DNA of 39,810 bases, taken from Clostridium disporicum (GTDB taxonomy: Bacteria; Bacillota; Clostridia; Clostridiales; Clostridiaceae). Below are positions 26,666 through 35,493 of this stretch, one piece after another. The first letter of the stretch is position 1, and each line of letters starts with the position of its first letter. The notes under the pieces are model-generated. The model made no database searches, had not been told where the DNA came from, and saw nothing but the letters and a program-made list of their open reading frames with translations. The translations under genes were made by a program, and so were the position numbers. The stretch spans positions 212,744 to 252,553 of the forward strand of contig NZ_CYZX01000002.1 in assembly GCF_001405015.1 (NCBI RefSeq), given 5' to 3'.

Positions 26666-27601
26666 GTGTATTTGGGAATAGATATAGGTGGAACTGCTGT
26701 TAAGATTGGAATGGTAACAGAAGAAGGGAAAATACTCTTAAGTAATAGTTATGATGTAGCTTTTGATAGTTATGAAACTCCAATATTTGATACAGTAAAA
26801 AAGTCTATAGAATTATTTATAAGAGAAAATTATATAGATATGAAGTCTATAGAGGGGATTGGAGTCTCTGCAACTGGACAAGTTAATAGTAATACAGGTA
26901 CCATAATTGGTGTAGGGGGAAATATAAAAAACTGGTGTGGTACAGAGATAAAAAAAGAGTTAGAAGAGATATACAATATAAAGACAACTGTTGTAAATGA
27001 TGCTAACTGTATGGTTATAGGTGAACAATGGGTAGGAAAAGGCAGAGGTTATAAAAATATTGTAGGAGTTACTATAGGTACAGGGGTTGGAGGAGGAATT
27101 ATTGTAGACTCTAAGATACTTCTTGGCAGTATAGGAATTGCAGGTGAACTAGGTCATTTTTCTATAAATTCAGAAGGAAAAAAGTGTACTTGTGGAAATA
27201 TAGGATGTTATGAACAATATGCTTCTACAACGGCTTTAATAAAAATAGTTAGAGATAAATTTGAAGAGTTAGATATTCTTTCATTTAAAAAAGAAGATTT
27301 AAATGGAAAGGTTATTTTTGAAGAAGTATCAAGAGGAAATAAAAAGCTTCAAGAAATATTAGATGAATGGATTATTAATATTGGAAAAGGATTAGTAAGT
27401 TTAGTTCATATATTTAATCCTGAAATTATTATAATTGGTGGAGGGGTTAGTAAACAAGAAGAATTTTTTATAAAACCTCTAAGGAAATATGTATTAGAAA
27501 ATGTGATGAAGAGGTTTGGAGAAAATTTAAGAGTAGAAGCTGCAGAACTAGGTAATAATGCAGGATTAGTGGGAGCTGTATACTATAATATTCAGCAATA
27601 A
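26666..27601 (+). CDS. nanK: ROK-family sugar kinase, probably N-acetylmannosamine kinase, 311 aa
   Basis: It phosphorylates a sugar (here expected to be ManNAc) with ATP. I choose the GTG at 26666, since GAAGGTGA then lies 5-6 nt upstream; a GTG at 26657 would put the start inside that site. Features are the phosphate loop LGIDIGGTAVKIG, the catalytic Asp in VVNDANC, the ROK signature GTGVGGGIIVDSKILLGSIGIAGELGH, and the zinc motif CTCGNIGCYE. It is the last gene of the operon, 12 nt after nanE. Sugar specificity rests on context; glucokinase would be the alternative. Confidence 0.87.
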   Translation: MYLGIDIGGTAVKIGMVTEEGKILLSNSYDVAFDSYETPIFDTVKKSIELFIRENYIDMKSIEGIGVSATGQVNSNTGTIIGVGGNIKNWCGTEIKKELEEIYNIKTTVVNDANCMVIGEQWVGKGRGYKNIVGVTIGTGVGGGIIVDSKILLGSIGIAGELGHFSINSEGKKCTCGNIGCYEQYASTTALIKIVRDKFEELDILSFKKEDLNGKVIFEEVSRGNKKLQEILDEWIINIGKGLVSLVHIFNPEIIIIGGGVSKQEEFFIKPLRKYVLENVMKRFGENLRVEAAELGNNAGLVGAVYYNIQQ

Positions 27602-27921
27602 ATGCAATATAAATGCATGTAAAGATTTATTATTTTTAAGAATATCATATATATTTAATATAAAGTAGAAAATATGATTTTATAGCTCATAGTTATAGAC
27701 AAAGAGGAAAGTAGTTTATAATTATGGCTATATTTTTTATCTATTAATAGTAAATATATATTACTGTTCATAGGATATAAAATCTTTATAGTAAATGTAG
27801 GTTAATTAAAGTGAAAATAGGAGCTTATTAATTACATGTATAATTCTTAGCTTTTTGATGTTAATTTTAAGAAATAAATAAATACGACTTTTTTTGAGAA
27901 AATACTGTCTAATTAGATAGA
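27602..27921. other. Intergenic region between nanK and the htpG promoter
   Basis: This AT-rich stretch has no credible gene. I find no strong terminator after nanK, only a weak ATGCA...TGCAT hairpin with no T-run. A TCTAATTAGA palindrome lies near 27908-27918, just upstream of the htpG -35 box. Confidence 0.45.
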
Positions 27922-27950
27922 TTGACAATAAATTGAAAAAATGATATAAC
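27922..27950 (+). promoter_or_regulatory. htpG promoter (SigA type)
   Basis: A perfect TTGACA (27922-27927), a 17-bp spacer and TATAAC (27945-27950) precede the CIRCE element. Confidence 0.88.
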
Positions 27951-27961
27951 ATAAATTGTGA

Positions 27962-27988
27962 TTAGCACTCAGCTAAGTAGAGTGCTAA
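27962..27988. promoter_or_regulatory. CIRCE element (HrcA operator)
   Basis: TTAGCACTC-N9-GAGTGCTAA is a perfect match to the consensus CIRCE inverted repeat. It covers the expected transcription start of htpG, 11 bp after the -10 box, so HrcA bound here would block transcription. Confidence 0.95.
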
Positions 27989-28023
27989 TAAAAATATCTT
28001 TACAGTAGAAGGGGAGATTTAAA

Positions 28024-29895
28024 TTGGAAAAGAAGCAATTTAAAGCAGAATCAAAGAGATTATTAGATATTGTTATTAACTCTATTTATACACATAGAGA
28101 GATATTTTTAAGAGAGTTAATATCGAATGCAAGTGATGCTATTGATAAAATTTATTATAAAAGTTTAAGTGACAGTTCACTTACATTTAATAAAGAAGAT
28201 TATTTTATTAAAATAACACAAGATAAAGAAGCTAAGACATTAACAATATCTGATACAGGTATTGGTATGACAAAAGAAGACTTAGAAGAAAACTTAGGAA
28301 CTATAGCAAAAAGTGGATCTCTTAAGTTTAAAGAAGAAAATGAAATAAAAGATGGGTATGATATAATCGGTCAATTCGGTGTAGGATTCTACTCAGCATT
28401 TTTAGTTGCAGATAAGGTTACTGTAATAACAAAAGCTTTTGGAAGTGATAAAGCTTATAAATGGGAATCAGAAGGCGTTGATGGATATTCAATAGAAGAT
28501 GCTACAAAAGATTCATATGGTACGGATATAATATTACATCTTAAAGAAAACACTGAAGATGAAAATTTTGATGAATACTTAAATGAATATAGAATAAAAT
28601 CATTAATCAAGAAGTATTCTGACTTTATAAGATATCCAATTAAGTTAGACGTAACTAAGTCAAAGCTTAAAGAAGGTTCAGAAAGTGATTATGAAGAGTA
28701 TAAAGAAGAAGAAACTGTAAATAGTATGGTTCCAATCTGGAGAAGAAACAAATCTGAGCTTACAGATGAAGATTACAATAACTTCTATATGGAAAAAAGA
28801 TTTGGTTTTGATAAACCATTAAAACATATCCATATAAGTGTTGATGGTATGGTAAGTTATAACTCAATTCTTTATATTCCAGAAAATTTACCATTTAACT
28901 ATTACACTAAAGACTATGAAAAGGGCTTAGAGCTTTATTCAAATGGTGTATTAATAATGGAGAAATGTGGAGACCTTTTACCAGATTACTTTGGATTTGT
29001 TAAAGGTATTGTAGATTCACAAGATTTATCTCTTAATATTTCAAGAGAATTATTACAACATGATAGACAATTAAAGCGTATTGCTAAGAACATAAATAAT
29101 AAAATTAAAAATGAATTAGAAAATATGCTTAAAAATGATAGAGAGTCTTATGATAAATTCTATAAGACATTTGGAAGACAATTAAAGTTTGGTGTTTATG
29201 AAGAGTTTGGTGCTAACAAAGAAACATTACAAGACTTAATAATGTTCTATTCTTCAAAAGAAAAGAAGATGGTTACTTTAGCTGAATACGTAGAAAGAAT
29301 GCCAGAAGATCAAAAATACATCTACTATGCAGTTGGTGAATCAAATGAAAGAATCGAAAAGCTTCCACAAACTGAATTAGTTAAGGATAAAGGATATGAA
29401 ATTCTTTACTTTACTGAAGAAGTCGATGAATTTGCTATAAAAATGCTTATGAACTATAAAGAAAAAGAATTTAAGTCAGTTTCAAGTGGTGATTTAGGTA
29501 TAGAGGCAGATGAAAAAGATGAAGCTATAAGTGAAGAAAACAAAGATTTATTTGAATCAATGAGAGAAGCTTTAAATGGTAAGGTTAAATCAGTTAAAGT
29601 TTCTAAGAGATTAAAGAACCATCCTGTATGTTTATCATCAGAAGGGGAAATTTCAATTGAAATGGAAAAGGTTCTAAATTCAATGCCAAACAATGAAGGT
29701 GTAAAAGCAGATAAGGTTTTAGAAATAAATCCAAATCATGAAGTATTTAACTCATTAAAAGAAAGTTTTGAAAATGATAAAGACAAGTTTGCATTATACA
29801 CAAATATTCTATACAACCAAGCTTTATTAGTAGAAGGCTTAAGCATAGAAGACCCAGTAGACTTTGCAAATAATATTTGTAAGTTAATGAAGTAA
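28024..29895 (+). CDS. htpG: Molecular chaperone HtpG (Hsp90), 623 aa
   Basis: This cytosolic ATP-dependent chaperone is a homodimer. The start is TTG after AGGGGAG. The N-terminal GHKL ATPase domain shows EIFLRELISNASDAIDKI (with the catalytic Glu and Mg-binding Asn), SDTGIGMT, and GQFGVGFYSAFLVADKV. The middle domain includes NISRELLQHDRQLK, with the conserved arginine that contacts ATP, and the C-terminal dimerisation domain ends near LYNQALLVEG. The length matches bacterial HtpG. It is a single-gene transcript, with the CIRCE element placing it under HrcA control. Confidence 0.97.
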   Translation: MEKKQFKAESKRLLDIVINSIYTHREIFLRELISNASDAIDKIYYKSLSDSSLTFNKEDYFIKITQDKEAKTLTISDTGIGMTKEDLEENLGTIAKSGSLKFKEENEIKDGYDIIGQFGVGFYSAFLVADKVTVITKAFGSDKAYKWESEGVDGYSIEDATKDSYGTDIILHLKENTEDENFDEYLNEYRIKSLIKKYSDFIRYPIKLDVTKSKLKEGSESDYEEYKEEETVNSMVPIWRRNKSELTDEDYNNFYMEKRFGFDKPLKHIHISVDGMVSYNSILYIPENLPFNYYTKDYEKGLELYSNGVLIMEKCGDLLPDYFGFVKGIVDSQDLSLNISRELLQHDRQLKRIAKNINNKIKNELENMLKNDRESYDKFYKTFGRQLKFGVYEEFGANKETLQDLIMFYSSKEKKMVTLAEYVERMPEDQKYIYYAVGESNERIEKLPQTELVKDKGYEILYFTEEVDEFAIKMLMNYKEKEFKSVSSGDLGIEADEKDEAISEENKDLFESMREALNGKVKSVKVSKRLKNHPVCLSSEGEISIEMEKVLNSMPNNEGVKADKVLEINPNHEVFNSLKESFENDKDKFALYTNILYNQALLVEGLSIEDPVDFANNICKLMK

Positions 29896-29931
29896 TAGAA
29901 ATTAAGTTTTAAAAAAGATAGAATAGCCTGA

Positions 29932-29963
29932 TAGGTAAATTTACTTATCAGGTTATTTTTTAT
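29932..29963 (+). terminator. htpG terminator
   Basis: AATAGCCTGATA pairs with TATCAGGTTATT (one G-U pair) and is followed by TTTTT. Confidence 0.82.
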
Positions 29964-30052
29964 TGTTCAATATCTATCTACTACTCCAGGTGCTACAAAA
30001 TAGAAAGTTAGTATGTTATAATATATAAAAATATAAAGATAGAGGTAGTAAT

Positions 30053-30607
30053 ATGGAAGAGTTAAACATAGGTAAAAAAATTCAAGATTTTAGAAATGCA
30101 AGAAATACAAGTGTAAGAGAGTTATCAAAGAAATCAGGAATTACAGCCTCTATGTTAAGTCAGATAGAACGTGGTCTTGTAAATCCATCAATAAATACAT
30201 TAAGAGCTATAGCTAATACTCTAGATGTTCCATTATTTTATTTTTTTAAGGAAGACCCAGAAAAAGAAGAGTTAGTTGTAAGAAAAAATAATAGGAAAAC
30301 TATAGGATTTCCTAATCAAAGTGATGTAAGATATGATTTATTAGTTCCAAATACTTTAGGGTCAATAGAGTTTTGTATGATGGAAATTCCAAATAACAGT
30401 AAATCTGTAGAGAAAGCAGAAAGTCATAAAGGTGAAGAGGTAGCATATGTAATTGAAGGAAGAGTAGATATAATTGTAGCGGGTATAAGATATTCTTTAG
30501 ATGAAGGAGATAGTATTCGTATTCCTCCAATGACAGATCATAAGTGGGAAAATATAGATACAAAACTTGCAAAAGTAATATTTGCAGTAACACCACCAAG
30601 CTTTTAA
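30053..30607 (+). CDS. XRE-cupin transcriptional regulator, 184 aa
   Basis: It has an N-terminal XRE helix-turn-helix (residues about 6-62: IGKKIQDFRNARNTSVRELSKKSGIT-SMLSQIERG--NPSINTLRAIA) and a C-terminal cupin_2 domain (about 105-178) with HKGEEVAYVIEGRVDI and PPMTDHKWEN. Such regulators bind a small molecule in the cupin barrel and often control amino-acid or amine catabolism. GAGGTAGTAAT precedes the ATG. It lies directly before dsdA, and three repeated motifs in the gap make it the likely D-serine regulator (inference). Confidence 0.88.
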   Translation: MEELNIGKKIQDFRNARNTSVRELSKKSGITASMLSQIERGLVNPSINTLRAIANTLDVPLFYFFKEDPEKEELVVRKNNRKTIGFPNQSDVRYDLLVPNTLGSIEFCMMEIPNNSKSVEKAESHKGEEVAYVIEGRVDIIVAGIRYSLDEGDSIRIPPMTDHKWENIDTKLAKVIFAVTPPSF

Positions 30608-30660
30608 CAAGGTGTTAAGTATAGTTTAACTAAAAGTCGGTTAAAAGTTGATAAATATTA

Positions 30661-30694
30661 AAAAAAGGGGCTGTTAAGCTCCTTTTTATTTTTT
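30661..30694 (+). terminator. Terminator after the XRE-cupin gene
   Basis: The stem AAAAGGGGCT/AGCTCCTTTT has a 4-nt loop and a T-rich tail, and separates the regulator transcript from dsdA. Confidence 0.75.
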
Positions 30695-30877
30695 CTATAG
30701 TTGTTTAATAAAAAGCATTAACTAATGATAGATACTTAGTTTGATAAAGGTAAACAATCAGTTGAGGTTAAAAATGATAGTGTTAAGTATTAATTAATTT
30801 TTTTAGCGATATATATTTACAAAAAACATATTTACTGTTAATATTAACTTGAAAGTGTTAAGTATAAATTAACGAAA

Positions 30878-30905
30878 TTGTTGTTGCAACAACTTGTAGT
30901 ACAAT
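30878..30905 (+). promoter_or_regulatory. dsdA promoter overlapped by a palindrome
   Basis: TTGTTG (30878-30883), a 16-bp spacer and TACAAT (30900-30905) form a plausible promoter. The perfect palindrome GTTGTTGCAACAAC (30880-30893) overlaps the -35 box, as an operator would. Confidence 0.5.
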
Positions 30906-31003
30906 ATTGGAAATTATAGTGGTGTTTACCGTTCATTTAATCTTAAGTAGGTAGATAAATGTTCTTACGGAATGTTTTAAATTTTAGTAGAAGAGGTAAT
31001 GTA

Positions 31004-32347
31004 ATGATTTTAGATAGAGCAATGTCAGATTGGATAAGAGAGTTCCCAATAATCAAGGATTTAATAGAATTAAAAGAAACAGTATTCATTAATCCAAACA
31101 AAATAAAAGCAGAAAAAGCAATAGAAGAATGCAGATTTTCGATGGATGATATAGTAGACGTAGCAAAGCGTTGGGAAAGGTTTGCACCTTACCTTGCTAT
31201 AGCTTTTCCAGATACAAAAGCTTTAAATGGAATAATAGAATCTCCAATAGTAAAAATAAGTAATATGCATAAATACTTAAATGAAGAGTCAGGTGAAGAA
31301 ATTCAAGGAGATATATATTTAAAATGCGATAGCAAATTACCAATATCAGGATCGATAAAGGCTAGGGGAGGAATTTATGAAGTTCTTCATTTTGCTGAGT
31401 CACTTGCTATAGAAAAAGGAATGTTAAAATTAGAGGATGATTACAGCATATTAGCAGAAGATAGATTTAAAGAATTATTTTCTAAGTACAGCATAGCTGT
31501 AGGATCAACTGGTAATTTAGGATTATCTATTGGAATTATGGCTGCAAAATTAGGCTTTAAAGCTACAGTTCATATGTCTGCTGATGCAAAGAAATGGAAG
31601 AAAGATATGCTGAGAAGCAAAGGTGTTACTGTAGTTGAATATAAAGATGACTATAGTAAAGCTGTATCTGAAGGTCGTAAACAAGCTGAGGCAGATGAAT
31701 ACTGTTATTTTGTAGATGATGAAAATTCTAAAACATTATTTTTAGGATATTCGGTAGCAGCACTTCGTTTAAAGAAGCAATTTGAAGAGATTGGAATAAA
31801 AGTAGACAAAGAACATCCGCTATTTGTATACTTGCCATGTGGAGTTGGAGGAGGACCTGGTGGGGTTGCTTTTGGTATTAAAGAAGTATTTGGAGATAAT
31901 GCGCATTGCTTCTTTGCAGAGCCTACTCACTCACCATGCATGATATTAGGGCTTTCCACAGGCTATCATGATAAGATATGCGTTCAAGATTTTAATATTG
32001 ATAATAAAACTGATGCTGATGGGTTAGCAGTAGGAAGAGCATCAAGTTTTGTAGGAAACATTATGGAACCGTTTATTAGTGGTAGTTACACTATTACAGA
32101 TGAAAGAATGTATAAATATTTATATAAGACAATAGATTTAGAAAATATTAGACTAGAGCCAAGTGCTTTAGCTGGTATGCTAGGTCCATATAATATTGAA
32201 ATTTCACCTAAAGGTAAGGATTATATTAAAAAAGAAGGAATAAAAAACATGAAAAATGCAACACATATAGTTTGGGCAACAGGCGGAAATATGGTTCCAG
32301 AGGATATAATGGAAGAGTATTATAATAAAGGTAAGAATATAAAATAG
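31004..32347 (+). CDS. dsdA: D-serine ammonia-lyase (D-serine dehydratase), 447 aa
   Basis: This PLP enzyme converts D-serine to pyruvate and ammonia. The start is the ATG at 31004, which has AGAGGT 7 nt before it and gives the usual length (about 445 aa); an in-frame ATG 45 nt upstream has no such site. The PLP lysine is in SGSIKARGG (Lys119, close to Lys118 of the E. coli enzyme). The phosphate-binding loop reads CGVGGGPGG, and SIAVGSTGNLGLSIG holds the substrate-carboxylate loop. DGLAVGRAS and EPSALAG are further family stretches. Together with the downstream permease it forms a D-serine utilisation locus. Confidence 0.95.
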   Translation: MILDRAMSDWIREFPIIKDLIELKETVFINPNKIKAEKAIEECRFSMDDIVDVAKRWERFAPYLAIAFPDTKALNGIIESPIVKISNMHKYLNEESGEEIQGDIYLKCDSKLPISGSIKARGGIYEVLHFAESLAIEKGMLKLEDDYSILAEDRFKELFSKYSIAVGSTGNLGLSIGIMAAKLGFKATVHMSADAKKWKKDMLRSKGVTVVEYKDDYSKAVSEGRKQAEADEYCYFVDDENSKTLFLGYSVAALRLKKQFEEIGIKVDKEHPLFVYLPCGVGGGPGGVAFGIKEVFGDNAHCFFAEPTHSPCMILGLSTGYHDKICVQDFNIDNKTDADGLAVGRASSFVGNIMEPFISGSYTITDERMYKYLYKTIDLENIRLEPSALAGMLGPYNIEISPKGKDYIKKEGIKNMKNATHIVWATGGNMVPEDIMEEYYNKGKNIK

Positions 32348-32359
32348 AAATTTATTTAT

Positions 32360-32398
32360 AAGCAGGTCAAAAGAAATTTTTTGACTTGCTTTTATTTT
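32360..32398 (+). terminator. Terminator between dsdA and the permease
   Basis: AAGCAGGTCAAAA pairs with TTTTGACTTGCTT (one G-U or mismatch), followed by Ts. It implies partly separate expression of the permease. Confidence 0.7.
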
Positions 32399-32516
32399 AT
32401 GTAGAGTTTAATTTTTAATAAAAATATAGAAAATTATACTTTTTATGATAAAAAAGTGGTAAAATAGTTAGGGCTAAAGATTAGCTAAAGTTTTTTACAA
32501 AAGAGGGGGTCATAAT

Positions 32517-33944
32517 ATGACTGAAAACAACAATAAGAAGATTATGTGGTATAGTCTTGCGTTAATGGCATTCTCTGGAGTTTGGGGATTTGGTAACGTA
32601 ATTAACGGATTCTCAGAGTACAATGGACTGCAAGCAATAGTAGCATGGATTATTATCTTTGCTATATATTTTGTACCATATGCGTTAATGGTTGGAGAAC
32701 TAGGTTCTGCATTTAAAAACCATGGGGGAGGAGTTAGCTCATGGGTTGGAGAAACTATAAATCCTAAAATTGCTTACTTTGCAGGATGGACATACTGGAT
32801 TGTCCATATGCCATACTTATCACAAAAGCCAAATAGCTTTATGATAGCATCAAGCTGGGCTATTTTCCAAGATGGTAGAATTAGTCAAATGAATCCGGTA
32901 TTACTACAAGTTAGCTGTTTAATTGTCTTTATAGTTGCATTATATATTGCAGGTAAAGGAATTAATCCATTAAAGAAATTATCAGCTTTAGCAGGTTCAT
33001 CAATGTTTATAATGTCAATGCTATTCATTTTATTAATGTTAGCAGCACCTGCTATTACAAATGTACAATTAAATCAAATTGATTGGTCATGGAGTACATT
33101 TATGCCTAAATTTGATGGTGCATTCTTTACAAGTCTTTCAATTTTAGTATTTGCAGTTGGTGGATGTGAAAAAATATCACCATATGTAAATCAAATGAAG
33201 GATCCAGCTAAAGGATTCTCAAGAGGAATGATAGCTCTTGCAGTAATGGTTGCTGTAACTGCAATACTTGGAACTATATCATTAGGATTAATGATAGATT
33301 CAAACAATATTCCAAAAGACTTAATGACAAATGGAGCATACTATGCATTCCAAAAACTAGGTGAATACTATAAACTAGGAAATCTATTTGTAATTCTTTA
33401 TGCTATTACAAATATGATAGGTCAATTTGCTGTTTTAATAATATCAATAGACGCACCTTTACGTATGTTACTTAACAGTGGTGATAGAAAGTATATCCCA
33501 GAAAAATTATTTGCTAAAAATGAAAATGGAGCATATGTAAATGGACATAAGCTAATATTTGTAATTGTATCAATACTTATAATAGTTCCAGCAATGGGAA
33601 TTGGAAGTGTTGATGAATTAGTAAGATGGCTTGTTAAGTTAAATGCAGTATGTATGCCACTAAGATATTTATGGGTATTTGTTGCATATATTGCATTAAA
33701 GAAAGCTGGAGATAAGTTCGAAAGAGAATATTATTTTGTAAAAAATAAAACTCTTGGAATAATAATAGGAATATGGTGTTTTGCATTCACTGCATTTGCT
33801 TGTATAGGTGGTATGTATTCAGAGGACAAGTTCCAATTAATATTAAACATAGTAACACCATTTATATTAATATTATTAGGATTTATCCTACCACAGTTTG
33901 CTAAGAAAAATAAGAATACTAACAGTTTAAAAGAAACTGCTTAA
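32517..33944 (+). CDS. APC-family amino acid permease, probable D-serine importer, 475 aa
   Basis: This membrane transporter has about 12 hydrophobic helices. The first helix reads ALMAFSGVWGFGNVINGF, then YALMVGELGSAFKNHGGGVSSWV, the helix 1 to 3 region of the GadC/YjeM-like branch of the APC superfamily. A long WTYWIVHMPYLSQKP loop follows. GAGGGGG lies 8-9 nt before the ATG. Substrate is inferred from dsdA directly upstream; the classical DsdX transporter is from a different family (GntP). Charged or other small amino acids cannot be excluded. Confidence 0.8.
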   Translation: MTENNNKKIMWYSLALMAFSGVWGFGNVINGFSEYNGLQAIVAWIIIFAIYFVPYALMVGELGSAFKNHGGGVSSWVGETINPKIAYFAGWTYWIVHMPYLSQKPNSFMIASSWAIFQDGRISQMNPVLLQVSCLIVFIVALYIAGKGINPLKKLSALAGSSMFIMSMLFILLMLAAPAITNVQLNQIDWSWSTFMPKFDGAFFTSLSILVFAVGGCEKISPYVNQMKDPAKGFSRGMIALAVMVAVTAILGTISLGLMIDSNNIPKDLMTNGAYYAFQKLGEYYKLGNLFVILYAITNMIGQFAVLIISIDAPLRMLLNSGDRKYIPEKLFAKNENGAYVNGHKLIFVIVSILIIVPAMGIGSVDELVRWLVKLNAVCMPLRYLWVFVAYIALKKAGDKFEREYYFVKNKTLGIIIGIWCFAFTAFACIGGMYSEDKFQLILNIVTPFILILLGFILPQFAKKNKNTNSLKETA

Positions 33945-33950
33945 TATTTT

Positions 33951-33990
33951 ACCCTAAAGGTTTTTGTACAACCTTTAGGGTTTTTTATAT
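33951..33990 (+). terminator. Terminator after the D-serine permease
   Basis: ACCCTAAAGGTT pairs perfectly with AACCTTTAGGGT and is followed by TTTTTT. Confidence 0.9.
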
Positions 33991-34048
33991 GTTTAAAACT
34001 AGATTATAATATTTAAGAAAGGATATACGAGAGAAGTTTAGGGTTAGG

Positions 34049-34177
34049 GCTTCAAGGCTTCCAAGACATTTTACTATAAAAACTACTTTTGAATAGCATG
34101 GAAGTATTAAAGATTTAGAGGATAATATTGAAGTTTTTTGAAGAGAAGAAAAGCAGTATTTTGAAATGAATTATTAG
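34049..34177 (+). pseudogene. Possible gene relic
   Basis: One frame reads RHFTIKTTFE-stop-HGSIKDLEDNIEVF-stop-REEKQYFEMNY-stop. The residue mix looks protein-like rather than random for such AT-rich DNA, with two internal stops. I cannot name the family. The call is weak. Confidence 0.25.
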
Positions 34178-34195
34178 GACCATAAAAATATATAA

Positions 34196-34393
34196 TTAGT
34201 GTAAGCTTAAATTATATAAATGAATCATTAAAGTTACTAATCCCATCAAACCAAACATTACAAATATAGCTAATTTATATATATCTTTAATTCTTTTATT
34301 TTTAATTTCTTGAAATTTAACGACATCTTCATAAGTCATATTTCTTAAAGTTATTTTGTAATTATTTGCCTTTTTCAAGCGAAGAGTATACAT
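34196..34393 (-). CDS. Small single-pass membrane protein, 65 aa
   Basis: The start is the ATG at 34391-34393 (MYTLRLKK), since GGAGGT lies 10 nt upstream. Longer readings of the same frame begin inside or before that site and are unlikely. The first 40 residues are basic (Lys/Arg-rich, RNMTYEDVVKFQEIKNKRIKDI), followed by one hydrophobic helix (about residues 43-62: LAIFVMFGLMGLVTLMIHLY). No family is recognised. It is divergent from the alarmone synthetase gene. Confidence 0.6.
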   Translation of the reverse strand: MYTLRLKKANNYKITLRNMTYEDVVKFQEIKNKRIKDIYKLAIFVMFGLMGLVTLMIHLYNLSLH

Positions 34394-34593
34394 TTGTAAA
34401 ATTACCTCCATATGTTGTAAATAAAAATACAATATAAGCTTAACATATTTTACATAAAAAGGAAATGGTAAATTTGTTTTAAACAAAATGAGCTTTAGAT
34501 TTAAAAGATTAACATAATATGAAATGAAACATGTATTATAATATGATAAAATACAATTGTTGATTTAATGCTTAGCATTAGGGAGGTATAAGA

Positions 34594-35412
34594 ATGAATA
34601 GGTTACATAAAGAAATTTATTTAAAGAAATATCCTTATGTAGAAGAATATATAGATAGAAATAATATAGATTTTGAAGAATTAGAGAAAGTGTATGACGA
34701 CTTTGTAAAATACCAAAGTTCATATGAAACTCAAGCAGATTTTATTGCGAATATATTACGTTCAAATGAGAATATACATTCTGTTAAATCAAGAATAAAA
34801 AATCCTGAAAGACTTATTGAAAAGATAATAAGAAAAACGGAAGATAGAAAGGTAAAAAATGGGAAAGATTTTTATTTTAATGTAGATAATTATAAAAATG
34901 AGATAACAGATTTAATAGGAATAAGAGTTTTACATATATTTAAGGACCAATGGAAAGATATACACGATTTTATAGTAAACACATGGAAGGTTATTGAAAT
35001 AACTGCAAATATAAGAGATGGAGATGATAGATTAATATTTGATGATTTAGGGATAGAGGTAAGATCAAGGCAATCTGGATATAGGTCAGTACATTACTTA
35101 GTAGAATGTTATCCAACAAATCAAAAGGTTATTGCTGAAATTCAAGTAAGAACTATATTTGAAGAGGGGTATGGGGAAATAGACCATAGACTTAGATATT
35201 CACATCATGAAATTCCAGAGATATTAAAATCTAATCTTTTACTTTTTAATAGAATAGTGGGAAGTGCTGATGAAATGGCTTCATTAATAAACATGTTAAA
35301 TAATAATCTTGGAGATAAAGAAAATTACTATGAAAATAAGTTAAGGGAAAAAGATGAAGAGATACAAAGATTAAATGAAGAGTTGGAAAAGTATAAAACT
35401 AGGATTTATTAG
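34594..35412 (+). CDS. Small alarmone synthetase (RelA/SpoT-domain GTP pyrophosphokinase), 272 aa
   Basis: This cytosolic enzyme makes (p)ppGpp from ATP and GTP or GDP. The synthetase domain spans about residues 60-215: RLIEKIIRKTEDRK, ITDLIGIRVLHIF, EVRSRQSGYRSVHYLVE (substrate loop) and AEIQVRTIFEEGYGEIDHRLRY. There is no HD hydrolase domain and no TGS/ACT region, so it is a small synthetase like YjbM/YwaC (RelQ/RelP). The last 28 residues form a charged coiled coil that could mediate oligomerisation. GGGAGGTATAAGA precedes the ATG. It is a solitary gene. Confidence 0.92.
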   Translation: MNRLHKEIYLKKYPYVEEYIDRNNIDFEELEKVYDDFVKYQSSYETQADFIANILRSNENIHSVKSRIKNPERLIEKIIRKTEDRKVKNGKDFYFNVDNYKNEITDLIGIRVLHIFKDQWKDIHDFIVNTWKVIEITANIRDGDDRLIFDDLGIEVRSRQSGYRSVHYLVECYPTNQKVIAEIQVRTIFEEGYGEIDHRLRYSHHEIPEILKSNLLLFNRIVGSADEMASLINMLNNNLGDKENYYENKLREKDEEIQRLNEELEKYKTRIY

Positions 35413-35437
35413 TATAAATTAGAGGTTTATAAAAAAC

Positions 35438-35466
35438 TTGCATTATTAAGTCGAACAATGTATAAT
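35438..35466 (+). promoter_or_regulatory. Promoter of the lysine-riboswitch operon
   Basis: TTGCAT (35438-35443), a 17-bp spacer and a perfect TATAAT (35461-35466) place the transcript start about 20 nt before the aptamer. Confidence 0.82.
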
Positions 35467-35493
35467 TATACATAGATAATTTAATAAAAATAA

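Larger units (their letters stand above)
30608..31003 (+). promoter_or_regulatory. dsdA upstream control region with three repeated motifs
   Basis: This 396-bp gap carries GTTAA-N7-TTAAC at 30614-30630 and 30857-30873 and the near-copy GTTAAGTATTAATTAAT at 30782-30798; all three read GTGTTAAGTAT at the left. The first lies between the regulator stop and its terminator (30661-30694). The third is 4 bp before the predicted dsdA -35 box. They look like binding sites of one dimeric regulator, most likely the XRE-cupin protein upstream. Confidence 0.55.

Noticed and set aside
30312..30599. Open frame of 95 codons on the minus strand
   Set aside because: Leu/Tyr-rich shadow of the XRE-cupin gene with no start signals.
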